Notes: generated from the letters alone by a model not told the origin. A stretch of 64,000 nucleotides of DNA from Bordetella sp. H567 (GCF_001704295.1 NZ_CP012334.1:3546084-3610083); one strand, 5' to 3'. Counted from the first letter of the stretch, positions 1 through 8,301 are shown. A program made the numbers and translations.

Positions 1-71
1 AATGCGACGCGATGTCGGGCAACGCCAAGGACGCCTGCATGGCCGATGCGAAGACCCGCTACGGCAAGTAA
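1..71 (+). CDS. C-terminal end of a small secreted protein (partial)
   Basis: Only the last 22 codons are present, in the frame beginning at base 3, ending Arg-Tyr-Gly-Lys and TAA at 69-71. The visible peptide has two cysteines and the motif CDAMSGNAKDACMADAK. This pattern is typical of short, lysine/alanine-rich periplasmic proteins of unknown function in Burkholderiales. The start lies outside the window, so signal peptide and length cannot be judged. A strong hairpin terminator follows directly. Confidence 0.6.
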   Translation, partial: CDAMSGNAKDACMADAKTRYGK

Positions 72-88
72 TGCTGCACCCTTGATCG

Positions 89-120
89 CGAAACAGCCGG
101 CGCACGCGCCGGCTGTTTCG
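89..120. terminator. Bidirectional hairpin terminator
   Basis: A perfect 14-bp inverted repeat (89-102 with 107-120) closes a 4-base loop and has A/T-rich outer ends. It lies between the plus-strand gene ending at 71 and the minus-strand gene ending at 141, so it probably serves both. Confidence 0.8.
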
Positions 121-140
121 CATTCCATTCCTAGCGACGA

Positions 141-1601
141 TCATAGCCAGCGTTCGAACATCCGGCCGATCGATTCCATGAATCTTTCCTTGATGCCGCG
201 GTCCGACCATGCTGCGGAATCGACGCGCTGGGCGCGCGCCACATCGTCGGCAAACAGGGTTTCCATCTGCTGCGCGAAGCGCGGCCCAAGAATGACCGCA
301 TTCAACTCGTAGTTCAGCGCAAAACTGCGCCAGTCCATATTGCTCGAGCCCACCGTGGACCATACCCCGTCGATCACGGCGGTCTTGGCGTGCAGGAAGG
401 CATCGCGGCGCTCATAGATCTTCACGCCGGCGTCCAGCAGCTCGGAGTAGTAGGATCGGCCCGCATGAAATACCAGTGAAGAATCGCTGAACCCGGGCAG
501 CACCAACACCACGTCCACCTTGCGTCTGGCCGCATCCGCGAGTGCCCGCACGAAGGCGGGATCGGGCACGAAGTAAGCCATGGTGATATGAATGGAGCGC
601 TGCGCGCTCTGTATCGCCGACATGAAGGTCAGGTACAGGGTATAGCCGTCATGGTCTCCTGGCCGGTTGGCGATGATGCGCACGCGCAAGTCACCCTGGC
701 GTGAGGTCGCCGGATAGAACTCGCGCGGGTCGAGGGCCGGGCCGTGCTGCGCCTGCCAGCCTTCCTGCATGACACGCTCGATGTCCGCCACCGCGGGCCC
801 TTGCACGCGGATTTGCGTATCGCGCCACGGCGCTTCCTTGGGATCGGGCGGCTTGCCCTGGTCCGTGGAGCTCCCCCGCAGTATCGAAGACGACGCACCG
901 CTCGATGCGGACGACTCGTATACCGAACTGATGTTGACCCCGCCCAGGAATCCCGTCTTGCCGTCGACCACGAGCAGCTTCCGGTGATCACGGTTGTTGG
1001 GCGACCACCCCGCGCGCGCCTTTGCCGGATTGACGGGATTGAAAATGACCACCTGAACACCGGCATCGCGCATGCGATCGAAGAACGCCTTGGGCGTATT
1101 CAGCGTTCCCACGCCATCGACCATGAGCGCGACCGGTACGCCCTGGCTGCGCTTCGCGATAAGCGCATCGGCGAATGTCCGGCCCGCCTCGTCATCGTCG
1201 AAGATATAACTTTCCATATGAATGTACTGGCGTGCACCGCGGATGGCCTGCAGCATGGCGTGATAGGTGGTCGGCCCGTCCGTCAGCAGGTCCACGCGGT
1301 TGCCTGCCTCCATGGGCGATCCGCTGATCGCGTCTTCCACCTGCAGATGCCGCTGCAGAAAGCCAGCGGTGGTGGGATCGATATCTCCGGAGTCGGGCAC
1401 GACCGGCGAGCTGGGCGTGCCGGCGGCATCGAGCTTCTTGATGACATCCTGGCTGCGCTGGTAACTCTGCCAACCGGAATCCGTCGCCGTGCGAATCTGG
1501 CTGCGCGGCATCGTGCCAGCGGAGGTATCTGGGACCGTGGCACAGGCCGCGAGAGCGCAAGTGAATACCGCGAGCGCAAAGGCCCGCCATAATGGTTTCA
1601 T
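141..1601 (-). CDS. Phospholipase D-family / cardiolipin synthase-like lipoprotein
   Basis: A 486-aa protein with two phospholipase D (HKD) motifs: HRKLLVVDGKTGFLGG in the first half and HAKTAVIDGVWSTVGSSN near the C-terminus. Family members hydrolyse phosphodiesters or transfer phosphatidyl groups, for example cardiolipin synthesis. The chosen ATG begins a hydrophobic signal ending in the lipobox LAAC, so the protein is predicted to be a lipoprotein rather than having the two N-terminal membrane helices of classical ClsA. The open frame runs 25 codons further upstream, but that would bury the signal. It is the last gene of a minus-strand group starting at 2927. True substrate is unknown; ClsB/ClsC-type cardiolipin synthase or a periplasmic phospholipase are both possible. 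Confidence 0.8.
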   Translation of the reverse strand: MKPLWRAFALAVFTCALAACATVPDTSAGTMPRSQIRTATDSGWQSYQRSQDVIKKLDAAGTPSSPVVPDSGDIDPTTAGFLQRHLQVEDAISGSPMEAGNRVDLLTDGPTTYHAMLQAIRGARQYIHMESYIFDDDEAGRTFADALIAKRSQGVPVALMVDGVGTLNTPKAFFDRMRDAGVQVVIFNPVNPAKARAGWSPNNRDHRKLLVVDGKTGFLGGVNISSVYESSASSGASSSILRGSSTDQGKPPDPKEAPWRDTQIRVQGPAVADIERVMQEGWQAQHGPALDPREFYPATSRQGDLRVRIIANRPGDHDGYTLYLTFMSAIQSAQRSIHITMAYFVPDPAFVRALADAARRKVDVVLVLPGFSDSSLVFHAGRSYYSELLDAGVKIYERRDAFLHAKTAVIDGVWSTVGSSNMDWRSFALNYELNAVILGPRFAQQMETLFADDVARAQRVDSAAWSDRGIKERFMESIGRMFERWL

Positions 1602-1701
1602 CGTTATTTTTTGCTTGTGTGGGGTCGATCGGCCGTCCTTTATTTCTTGTGGGCGATGGGACGGCCGTTTGCTCAAAGGCGCGGTTTTCGCGCGTTATCC
1701 G

Positions 1702-2013
1702 TTATTTATTCCGTTCACCCTTTGCCGACGACGGCGTAGCCTGCCGCGAGCCGACGCGACGCTCGGCATCCTCCTTACGGGGAAAGCCGAAGTCGCGCGT
1801 TTCGTATTTGCCTTGGTCGTAATCGCCCTTGTAGCCGCCTTGATCGCCCTTCTGGAAACCGGGGTCCTGCGCGGCCTTGTCCCAATCCTGCTGTTTGTCC
1901 AGCTCGTGCGATACGCGCGCCGGCCCTTCCGTGCGCTTTTCCTGCGGATTGTCGGGCGAGCGCCCGTGATTGCTTGGAGCCTTGTCGTGCTCGTCGGTAC
2001 GTCCGGCTTTCAT
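1702..2013 (-). CDS. Small hydrophilic, probably disordered protein
   Basis: A 103-aa protein very rich in Lys, Asp, Glu, Gly and Gln, with no hydrophobic segment and no signal peptide. Its middle has a repetitive Gly/Lys/Asp/Tyr pattern (GFQKGDQGGYKGDYDQGKY). The start is supported by AGGAG seven bases upstream of ATG. It lies 16 bp after the preceding gene, so it is probably co-transcribed with it. Composition resembles hydrophilic stress-protective proteins, but I do not recognise a family and assign no function. Confidence 0.7.
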   Translation of the reverse strand: MKAGRTDEHDKAPSNHGRSPDNPQEKRTEGPARVSHELDKQQDWDKAAQDPGFQKGDQGGYKGDYDQGKYETRDFGFPRKEDAERRVGSRQATPSSAKGERNK

Positions 2014-2029
2014 TACGGTCTCCTGAACA

Positions 2030-2551
2030 TCATGAAATAGGAAAGCCTGTTCGAAACGCGTCTTTCATGCCCTCGCGGCCCGGTATCAATTCGGACAGGA
2101 TGTGCCGGCCCCGCAGGCGCTCCATGCTACGGCCGCCGGCGTCATGCAGAAGTTGCGTGCCTTTCGCTTCCTGGCCCGGGCCCGTCACTACGGCCACGAA
2201 TGCTGCCTGCGAGGGCAACGCGCCATCCGATGTGGCGCGCCGTTCGAAGCGGGTGAGCACCGTCGCGGCCAGCGAGCCGGCCAGCGCGCCCATGGCCGCA
2301 ATCAGCACGCTGTATGGATCGGGAATGGCCAGCGCCACGGTCGCGGCAACGCCGACGGCGGCGCCGGCCGCGCCCAAGGCGGCGGTCCTGGCGATAGCGG
2401 CATGCACCAGGCGGCCGGGCCATCGTTCGCCGCGCTCGGCTGCACGGAAAACGCAGACGGCATCCTCGCGAAAACCATCGCCCACCAGCGCATGGGCGGC
2501 GCTGGCGGCATCGGGCAGCGTGTCAAATCTGGCGACCACAATCATGGGCAT
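2030..2551 (-). CDS. Glycine-zipper-type envelope/stress protein of unknown function
   Basis: A 173-aa protein beginning MPMIVVARFDTLPDAASAAH, followed by a small-residue-rich hydrophobic stretch (alternating Ala/Gly/Val around residues 70-115) like the glycine-zipper segment of general-stress-protein-like families. The N-terminal region resembles the short alpha/beta fold that precedes such segments in proteins annotated as inner-membrane stress proteins. It belongs to the same minus-strand group as its neighbours (37 bp and 16 bp gaps). Function not known. Confidence 0.7.
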   Translation of the reverse strand: MPMIVVARFDTLPDAASAAHALVGDGFREDAVCVFRAAERGERWPGRLVHAAIARTAALGAAGAAVGVAATVALAIPDPYSVLIAAMGALAGSLAATVLTRFERRATSDGALPSQAAFVAVVTGPGQEAKGTQLLHDAGGRSMERLRGRHILSELIPGREGMKDAFRTGFPIS

Positions 2552-2588
2552 GATCGCGTCTCATGGTGAATGGGAAGGGCCTGCGGGC

Positions 2589-2927
2589 CTAGCGGCGGTC
2601 GCCGCCCGAGGACAAGCAGGCACCCAGCAACAGGCCCACGAGCGCGGCGATGCCGATTGACTTCCAGGCATTCTCGTGCACGTACTCGTCCGTCGCATCC
2701 GCCACATAGCGATAGCGTTCCGCCGCGGTGCTTTCCCATGAGCCCGCCATGCTGCGGGCGTTCTCGAGCTGGCTCTTCAGGCGCTGGCGCGCGCGCTCGA
2801 CTTCTTCACCGGTATAAGAGGCCGTGGAGCGGAGCAGTTCTTCGGTGCCTGCCATCAATTCCCGCAGGCTGGCCGAGACTTTTTCCTTGCTTGCCAGAAG
2901 TTGTTCGCTATGGGAATTCGAGTTCAT
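2589..2927 (-). CDS. DUF883 family (YqjD/ElaB-like) inner-membrane protein
   Basis: A 112-aa protein with a long charged helical region (residues 10-75), the conserved DEYVHENAWKSIGIAALVGLLLG segment split between an amphipathic part and one C-terminal membrane helix, and a short Arg tail. This is the layout of YqjD/ElaB, C-tail-anchored proteins that bind ribosomes in stationary phase in E. coli. AAGGAG precedes the ATG. It is the first gene of the four-gene minus-strand group, which suggests stationary-phase or stress expression for the whole group (inference). Confidence 0.85.
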   Translation of the reverse strand: MNSNSHSEQLLASKEKVSASLRELMAGTEELLRSTASYTGEEVERARQRLKSQLENARSMAGSWESTAAERYRYVADATDEYVHENAWKSIGIAALVGLLLGACLSSGGDRR

Positions 2928-3148
2928 GGTCTCTCCTTGGAAAAAACCCTTGCCGGTTACAAAGGGGACGGCGTACCGTATGAGCCATTGTCGAGCTTGA
3001 CGGTGGCGGTGGCCCTTTTCTTTCGCAACGATGGGTAAAGCGCTATTTCAGCCCGGCGATTGCCTAGAATTCGCGCTAGCATCCCCTGGGAACGGGGTTT
3101 GCTCCCCCACATGCCCGGCCGATGCCGGCCCGCCCACAAGGATTCCGC

Positions 3149-4171
3149 ATGCGTTCACCCTCGTATTCGTCGCCTTCTATCGCCGATGCGGTCATTCCGT
3201 CGGCCGCGCCGCAGGCGCTACCGACCGAACCGCGCTTTCACCAACGCCACGTCGAGACGACCGATACGGTAAGAAAAGAGTTGCTGGATGGCCTAACCAA
3301 GCCCCAGGCCGATATCAGCCCCAAATTTCTTTACGACGAACTGGGCTCCAGCCTGTTCACCGCCATCACGCTATTGGATGAGTACTACCCGACACGCTGC
3401 GAAAACCAGATCTTCAGCCGCCATTCCCCGGACATCGTGGCGCATGCCGGACCAGTGTGCAGCTTGATCGATCTGGGCGCCGGGGACTGCGCCAAGGCGG
3501 AACGCCTGCTTGCCCATATGCGCCCGTCACACTACGTGCCCATCGACATCTCCGTCGACTACCTGAAAACCGCCGTCAAGCGCATTGCGGACCGCTACCC
3601 GGGTCTGGACATCACCGCGCTGGGGATGGATTTCTTCAACGACCTGAGCATTCCCGACGAAGTACACGCAGACCAGCGCGCCTTCTTCTATCCCGGCTCC
3701 AGCATCGGCAACCTGCCGCCCGACCATGCAGCCGATTTGCTGGCGAACATACGTCGGCAATGCGCGGACGGCGCATTGATCATTGGCGTCGATCTGGTCA
3801 AGCCCCGGGAAATACTGGAGCCGGCCTATGATGATGCGGTGGGCGTAACGGCAGCGTTCAATCTGAACCTGTTGCGCCACGTCAATGCGATCCTGGGCTC
3901 AGATTTCAATCTGGCACAGTGGCAGCATGTCGCCTGCTTCAACGAGGCCCGCTCGCGCATGGAAATGCACTTGCGCGCCCGGGTCGCAACCACGGTGCGC
4001 TGGGCTGGCGGCGAGCGGCGCTTCGAGGAAGGCGAAAGAATCCATACTGAAGACTCGTACAAATATCGCCCGCACGCCTTCAAGGCCATGCTGGCTCGCG
4101 CCGGCTTCGGTCAGATCCGCTATTGGACCGACGAGCGCGAATGGTTCGCGGTTTTCTGTGCCCGGGCCTGA
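3149..4171 (+). CDS. egtD: L-histidine N-alpha-methyltransferase (ergothioneine)
   Basis: A 340-aa SAM-dependent methyltransferase that trimethylates histidine to hercynine, the first step of ergothioneine synthesis. The N-terminal motif FLYDELGSSLFTAIT, the SAM-binding LIDLGAGDCAKA near residue 107, and FFYPGSSIGN are characteristic of the EgtD family (DUF2260/Methyltransf_33). The start at 3149 is preceded by AAGGA at suitable spacing; an in-frame ATG nine codons upstream lacks one. egtB follows 27 bp downstream, so the two form an operon. Confidence 0.93.
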   Translation: MRSPSYSSPSIADAVIPSAAPQALPTEPRFHQRHVETTDTVRKELLDGLTKPQADISPKFLYDELGSSLFTAITLLDEYYPTRCENQIFSRHSPDIVAHAGPVCSLIDLGAGDCAKAERLLAHMRPSHYVPIDISVDYLKTAVKRIADRYPGLDITALGMDFFNDLSIPDEVHADQRAFFYPGSSIGNLPPDHAADLLANIRRQCADGALIIGVDLVKPREILEPAYDDAVGVTAAFNLNLLRHVNAILGSDFNLAQWQHVACFNEARSRMEMHLRARVATTVRWAGGERRFEEGERIHTEDSYKYRPHAFKAMLARAGFGQIRYWTDEREWFAVFCARA

Positions 4172-4198
4172 GACAAGCGACATCGCGCAAGACCGTAC

Positions 4199-5500
4199 GT
4201 GAAGACGATGGACACACCGCACACATCGATCCGGCCGGCAACGCCGGCCACCTCCCTGCTGGCCCGTTACGAAGCGGTACGCAGCGCCAGCCTGGCACTG
4301 GCCGCACCGCTCAGCGCGGAAGACTGCCAGGCCCAGTCCATGCCTGACGCAAGCCCGGTGAAATGGCATCTGGCGCATACGACATGGTTTTTCGAGACCT
4401 TCCTGCTGCAGCCGCGCCTTCCCGGCTATACGGTCTTCCATCCCCGCTACGGCTTTCTCTTCAATTCCTATTACAACGCCATCGGCGAAAGGCACCCACG
4501 GCCGCAACGTGGCCTGCTGACTCGCCCTCCGTTGCAGGACGTTCTCGCCTACCGCGCACATGTCGATGAGGCCATGGCACGGCTTATCCCGCGCCTCGAC
4601 GGCGATCGCGACATGGAGGCACTGGTAGAACTGGGCCTGCATCACGAACAGCAGCATCAGGAATTGATCCTCACCGACATCAAGCACCTGCTCTCGTGCA
4701 ATGCGCTGCGTCCGGCCTATGTCGGCACGCCTCGCCCGTGCGCGGTCGTCAGCACCGCGCGGCAGGAGTGGGTGGACCATCCCGGTGGCATCGTCCAGGT
4801 GGGCCATGATGGCGACGGCTTCTGCTTCGACAACGAAACACCCCTCCACCAGGTGCTGTTGCGGCCTTTCCGGCTGGCGCGACGCCCCGTGACACAGGGT
4901 GAATACCTGGCGTTCATGGACGATGGCGGCTATCGCCGACCGGAGCTCTGGCTCTCGTTGGGCTGGGACATCGTGCGCACGCAAGGCTGGGAAGCGCCCC
5001 TTTACTGGGAATACCTGGACGAAACATGGCAGGCATTCACCCTGCACGGCATGGAAGCGATCGACCCCGACGCGCCTGTCACCCACATCAGCTATTTCGA
5101 GGCCGACGCGTATGCGCGGTGGGCGGGCGCCCGTCTACCCAAGGAAGCGGAGTGGGAACAGATCGCGCGCGGCCACCCTCTGGAGCCGCAAGCCAACTTC
5201 GTCGAAACAGGCGAGCTGCATCCCCGCGCCGCCCCGGCAGGCAATGACGAGAAGGCACCCCTGCAACTGTACGGCGATATCTGGGAATGGACCGCGAGTC
5301 CTTACGAGCCCTACCCCGGCTTCGCGCCGCCACCGGGCGCAGTAGGCGAATACAACGGCAAGTTCATGTGCAACCAGTACGTATTGCGCGGCGGTTCCTG
5401 CGCCACGCCCCGGTCGCATATCCGGGCCACGTATCGAAATTTCTTCCCGCCGGACGCGCGATGGCAGTTTTCAGGCATCCGGCTGGCGTGCGATGCATGA
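4199..5500 (+). CDS. egtB: Hercynine oxygenase / sulfoxide synthase
   Basis: A 433-aa (GTG start) or 430-aa (ATG at 4208) protein with an N-terminal DinB-like domain and a C-terminal formylglycine-generating-enzyme-like domain. The iron-binding HxxxHxE motif is visible in [10 protein letters not shown] near residue 148, and the C-terminal WEWTASPY and VLRGGSC motifs are typical of EgtB. The enzyme couples hercynine to a sulfur donor (gamma-glutamylcysteine or cysteine) with O2. No egtA, egtC or egtE lies nearby, so the donor cannot be read from context. Neither start has a good ribosome binding site; translation may be coupled to egtD. Confidence 0.92.
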   Translation: MKTMDTPHTSIRPATPATSLLARYEAVRSASLALAAPLSAEDCQAQSMPDASPVKWHLAHTTWFFETFLLQPRLPGYTVFHPRYGFLFNSYYNAIGERHPRPQRGLLTRPPLQDVLAYRAHVDEAMARLIPRLDGDRDMEALVELGLHHEQQHQELILTDIKHLLSCNALRPAYVGTPRPCAVVSTARQEWVDHPGGIVQVGHDGDGFCFDNETPLHQVLLRPFRLARRPVTQGEYLAFMDDGGYRRPELWLSLGWDIVRTQGWEAPLYWEYLDETWQAFTLHGMEAIDPDAPVTHISYFEADAYARWAGARLPKEAEWEQIARGHPLEPQANFVETGELHPRAAPAGNDEKAPLQLYGDIWEWTASPYEPYPGFAPPPGAVGEYNGKFMCNQYVLRGGSCATPRSHIRATYRNFFPPDARWQFSGIRLACDA

Positions 5501-5563
5501 GGCGTCGTTGAACTGGCAGGTGGCGATGCCACGCCCGCAGCCTACAGGCTTTCGATAAGCGAT

Positions 5564-5593
5564 TTGGCAAACGGCAAAGCTACATGCTAGAAT
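5564..5593 (+). promoter_or_regulatory. Putative sigma70 promoter of the tRNA gene
   Basis: TTGGCA (5564-5569) and TAGAAT (5588-5593) are separated by 18 bp, about 60 bp before the mature tRNA 5' end. This is a good match to a housekeeping promoter. Confidence 0.6.
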
Positions 5594-5654
5594 TTTGGTC
5601 TTTCCCGGGGCGCGGTATGTCGCTAGCGATATATCCGTGGTCCGTGTGGAATAT

Positions 5655-5731
5655 GGCGCATTAGCTCAGCCGGTTAGAGCGACGGAATCATAATCCGCAG
5701 GTCCCCTGTTCGAATCAGGGATGCGCCACCA
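5655..5731 (+). tRNA. tRNA-Met (CAT anticodon)
   Basis: A 77-nt cloverleaf with a perfect 7-bp acceptor stem (GGCGCAT with ATGCGCC), D-loop TAGCTCAG, T-loop TTCGAAT and an encoded 3' CCA. The anticodon loop reads ATCATAA, giving CAT. It is not the initiator type, which begins C-G-C-G-G-G. A tRNA-Ile whose CAT is modified to lysidine cannot be excluded by eye. Confidence 0.93.
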
Positions 5732-5739
5732 GCAAATTC

Positions 5740-5771
5740 AAAGGCCTCCACTTACGTGGAGGCCTTTTTCT
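5740..5771 (+). terminator. Intrinsic terminator after the tRNA
   Basis: A perfect 12-bp stem (5740-5751 with 5756-5767) closes a 4-base loop and is followed by a T-rich tract, eight bases after the tRNA CCA end. Confidence 0.85.
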
Positions 5772-6205
5772 TTGCCGTTTTGAACGGGATACTGTGAACG
5801 GGATATTGCACACCGCCCAATATTCCGGGGGGCGTCCGTCCGATGCCGTGTATCGGTGCACCGGTGAGTTACTGCGAATGCCGATTTCTTTCCATTCGCC
5901 GTCATCAGGGCGCTTCGAATCGTACCTAGGCTGATCCTGGCACTGATCCTCACGGGGCATAGCGTACTGGTGTGACACCTACATCAGCCCGCCACAGCCC
6001 CACATTGTCAACGGCCCCCTCTGGACCGTTTGCCAGGAGCGCGTGAATATATCGAAGGCATTCTGGCCTATGTTGGCCCTGCTTGTCCCATGCTTTAGCG
6101 CCGCGCATTGCAATTCAAGGTGAGATCCAGCAGCCGATCCGAGCCCACAACCGCCGCGATAACAACCCGCTAGTTACTTGCCGGCCGGCCTCCAGCCAGG
6201 GCCGG
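5772..6205. other. Gene-poor stretch downstream of the tRNA
   Basis: About 430 bp with no convincing gene. Short open frames exist on both strands but lack ribosome binding sites and codon bias, and the stretch looks less GC-rich than its neighbours. No copy of the tRNA 3' end was found within it, so there is no direct sign of an integrated element. It may be a decayed remnant. Confidence 0.4.
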
Positions 6206-6213
6206 CCCGCGCT

Positions 6214-6245
6214 AAGCCCCCCGCCTTTCGATGGGGGCTTTTCTT
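6214..6245. terminator. Hairpin terminator
   Basis: AAGCCCCC pairs with GGGGGCTT over an 11-base loop, followed on the plus strand by TTCTTCTT. It lies directly after the minus-strand DUF3597 gene and probably acts in both directions, with the better T-tract on the plus strand. Confidence 0.6.
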
Positions 6246-6252
6246 CTTGCCC

Positions 6253-6729
6253 TCAGTGCCTCAGCTCGTCCGGCACCTTTCCGCCATTTTCCGCCAGCTT
6301 GGTCATGACCTGCTTGTGCAACCAGACATTCATGGACGCCGAGTCTTCCATGTTGCCGCTGTAGCCCAACTCGGACGCCAGGCTTTTGCGCGCGGCCAGG
6401 CTGCTGTCCAGCCCCAGCAGCTTCATCAGGTCGACGATCGACGTTTCCCAATTGAGCTTTTGCGGGTTCTTGCCTTGCAGGTCCAGGAGCACGGCCCGGA
6501 CATCGACTTCCGGCATGGTCGCCGGTGCCGTGCCGGTGGCTGGCGCGGGGCTGCTGGCTGCACCGGCCGCGCTGGATGGCGCCGACACGCTGCCGGCACC
6601 GCCCCCGGAGGGCTGCGTGGACGCGCCGGCTCCCGTGCCGGCCACGGGCGCATCCGCGCCCGACACCTGGGTGTTGGCGGGATGGTTGCTCGGAAAAATC
6701 CTGGCCAGTATCGACTTGAAGATGCTCAT
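6253..6729 (-). CDS. DUF3597 domain protein
   Basis: A 158-aa protein. It begins MSIFKSILARIFPSNHPA, runs through a Pro/Ala/Gly-rich linker (about residues 20-75), and ends in the DUF3597 domain, whose SIVDLMKLLGLDSSLAARK and NVWLHKQVMTKLAENGGKVP motifs are recognisable. The conserved C-terminal block resembles a small helical peptidoglycan- or nucleic-acid-associated module, but its function is not established. GGGAGG precedes the chosen ATG; the frame upstream of it has no family similarity. Confidence 0.85.
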   Translation of the reverse strand: MSIFKSILARIFPSNHPANTQVSGADAPVAGTGAGASTQPSGGGAGSVSAPSSAAGAASSPAPATGTAPATMPEVDVRAVLLDLQGKNPQKLNWETSIVDLMKLLGLDSSLAARKSLASELGYSGNMEDSASMNVWLHKQVMTKLAENGGKVPDELRH

Positions 6730-6893
6730 GATGCCTCCCATTCCGACTCGGCATTGCGATACGCCCGGATGGCGCATAGAGGTGTTTTAACCCGGAACCA
6801 AGTCTGTCCGGCCTCTCACACACCGCGGCCGTTCGAACGGGGCAAACCACATTTGCCGCGCCTGCGTCGCGGCGGGCGCCCTTTGGAGCAGAC

Positions 6894-7520
6894 ATGACCA
6901 TACATACCCATCCACCCACGACCGGAAGCCGGGCGCCTTGCCCGACCGCGCCGCGCCGCCCGGCACGGCCGCGCTACGCGCGCCTGCGGGCCGCAGTCCT
7001 GGCCGGCATTGCATGCGCACTGGCCGGCACGCCGGCAGCGGCCCATGAACTGTCGACCTACCGCTCTCTTGTCGACGCGCTGATGACAGGTCAATCGGTC
7101 ACTACCCTGCTCGACCTGGCCCTCTGCACTCGAGAGGGCAGCGACGCGGCCGGCCCGAAGGTAAAGGGAGGTTCTCGCATCACGCGATTCCTCATTCCGG
7201 GTGACCAATATGTGGCCTTCGCCGACACGCACCGCACGCTGGATGCAGAGGAGAAACCTGTTGTCGAATACATTCGCTATCGCGCGATGCCCGACGGGAG
7301 CGTGACGGTACGCTTTGCCAGACAGGCCGGATCCAGCGACGAAATCACGCCGCGGGGGAAATTCCAATGCCGCATGACGCATGGCGTCCGTTTTATCGGG
7401 GGCGAAGCGCCTCGCGCCCTACCGCTGAGAACGCGGATGGACGCCCCTATCCAGACCCCCGCACAGGACGGCGATGCAGAGCCGCGGCAGCCTGCTGACC
7501 GCCTCGATCCTCACCCATAG
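6894..7520 (+). CDS. VirK-like secreted protein
   Basis: A 208-aa protein with an Arg-rich N-terminus, a hydrophobic signal (about residues 33-50) ending at GTPAAAHE, and then LSTYRSLVDALMTGQSVTTLLDLALC, which resembles the start of the VirK family (PF06903). GGAG stands upstream of the ATG. The C-terminal 35 residues are Pro/Asp/Arg-rich and probably disordered. VirK proteins are about 145 residues and their function is unknown; in Agrobacterium virK lies in the virulence regulon. The family call is by eye and moderately sure. Confidence 0.6.
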   Translation: MTIHTHPPTTGSRAPCPTAPRRPARPRYARLRAAVLAGIACALAGTPAAAHELSTYRSLVDALMTGQSVTTLLDLALCTREGSDAAGPKVKGGSRITRFLIPGDQYVAFADTHRTLDAEEKPVVEYIRYRAMPDGSVTVRFARQAGSSDEITPRGKFQCRMTHGVRFIGGEAPRALPLRTRMDAPIQTPAQDGDAEPRQPADRLDPHP

Positions 7521-7659
7521 CGCTGACACGTCATCGCCACGCAACGCGCCAGGGGGTGAAGCCGCACTCACCACGCCCGCCTGTGGCGTCCGCGCGACGC
7601 CGACCGGGTGGGTGTGGCCCCGAGACCAACAGACGCCGGCCACATTAGCGCAAGCAACA

Positions 7660-7685
7660 AAAAGCCCCGCCGAGGCGGGGCCTTT
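7660..7685 (-). terminator. Intrinsic terminator of the cold-shock gene
   Basis: GCCCCGC (7664-7670) pairs with GCGGGGC (7675-7681) over a 4-base loop. Read on the minus strand it ends in a run of five T, 26 bases after the cold-shock stop codon. Confidence 0.85.
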
Positions 7686-7710
7686 TGCTCAAGTATTCAT
7701 GCCAGAGGCA

Positions 7711-7914
7711 TTACAGAACCGTGATCTTCGTTGCCTGAGGGCCCTTGGGACCCTGAGCGATGACGTATGACACACGCTGGTTTTCTTCGAGCGAGCGGAA
7801 GCCGCTGCCTTGAATCTCAGAGAAGTGCGCGAACAAGTCCTTACCGCCCGCTTCCGGGGTGATAAAGCCATAACCTTTTTCAGAGTTGAACCACTTGACG
7901 ATGCCGGTTTCCAT
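7711..7914 (-). CDS. Cold-shock protein (CspA family)
   Basis: A 67-aa single cold-shock domain. RNP1 is KGYGFIT and RNP2 is LFAHFS, both complete, so single-stranded RNA/DNA binding is expected (RNA chaperone, transcription antitermination). The start [10 protein letters not shown] is the family's usual N-terminus, and AAGGA lies nine bases upstream. A promoter about 130 bp upstream leaves a long leader, as is usual for cspA-type mRNAs. Whether it is cold-induced or constitutive cannot be told. Confidence 0.95.
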   Translation of the reverse strand: METGIVKWFNSEKGYGFITPEAGGKDLFAHFSEIQGSGFRSLEENQRVSYVIAQGPKGPQATKITVL

Positions 7915-8050
7915 ACCGATTTTTCCTTGCATTTACAATGGGCCAAAAGCCCGGGACACGAGACATTCAAGCTAGGGCCAAGAACAATAACGGAGACCGG
8001 AAAGAACCCTGAACTGTACAAAGATCGCGCTGCTTGAAAATCTCCACGAC

Positions 8051-8079
8051 ACTATGAACGCGACATTCATTTAAGTCAA
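8051..8079 (-). promoter_or_regulatory. Putative promoter of the cold-shock gene
   Basis: On the minus strand TTGACT (8079-8074) and CATAGT (8056-8051) are 17 bp apart. Transcription from about 8044 would give a leader of roughly 130 nt before the start at 7914. The region 8080-8290 beyond it shows no gene. Confidence 0.5.
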
Positions 8080-8301
8080 AAACATTTTCCCCAGCGCGGA
8101 CGGCTATGTGAAACTAATTGCTACATCGCCGCGCATAAAAGCCATCTACCATTACCGGGCGTTGCACATGAACATTGTGGAGCTCGGAACGAAAACGAAT
8201 GGCTGTGCATTACAGCCCCGACGCGCCAGCCAGCGCTATATATTGATCGAGCAAAAGGGCGGCCCGCGGACGGCCCGCCCCGTACGAAAGAAAGGCAACT
8301 C

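Noticed and set aside
5715-5978. An 87-codon minus-strand frame after the tRNA, considered as an integrase fragment
   Set aside because: It overlaps the tRNA and terminator, has no ribosome binding site, and none of the tyrosine recombinase motifs could be recognised.
8257-8281. GC-rich repeat GGGCGGCCC...GGCCCGCCC as a terminator
   Set aside because: The pairing is interrupted, has no T-tract, and sits just before the start of a gene.
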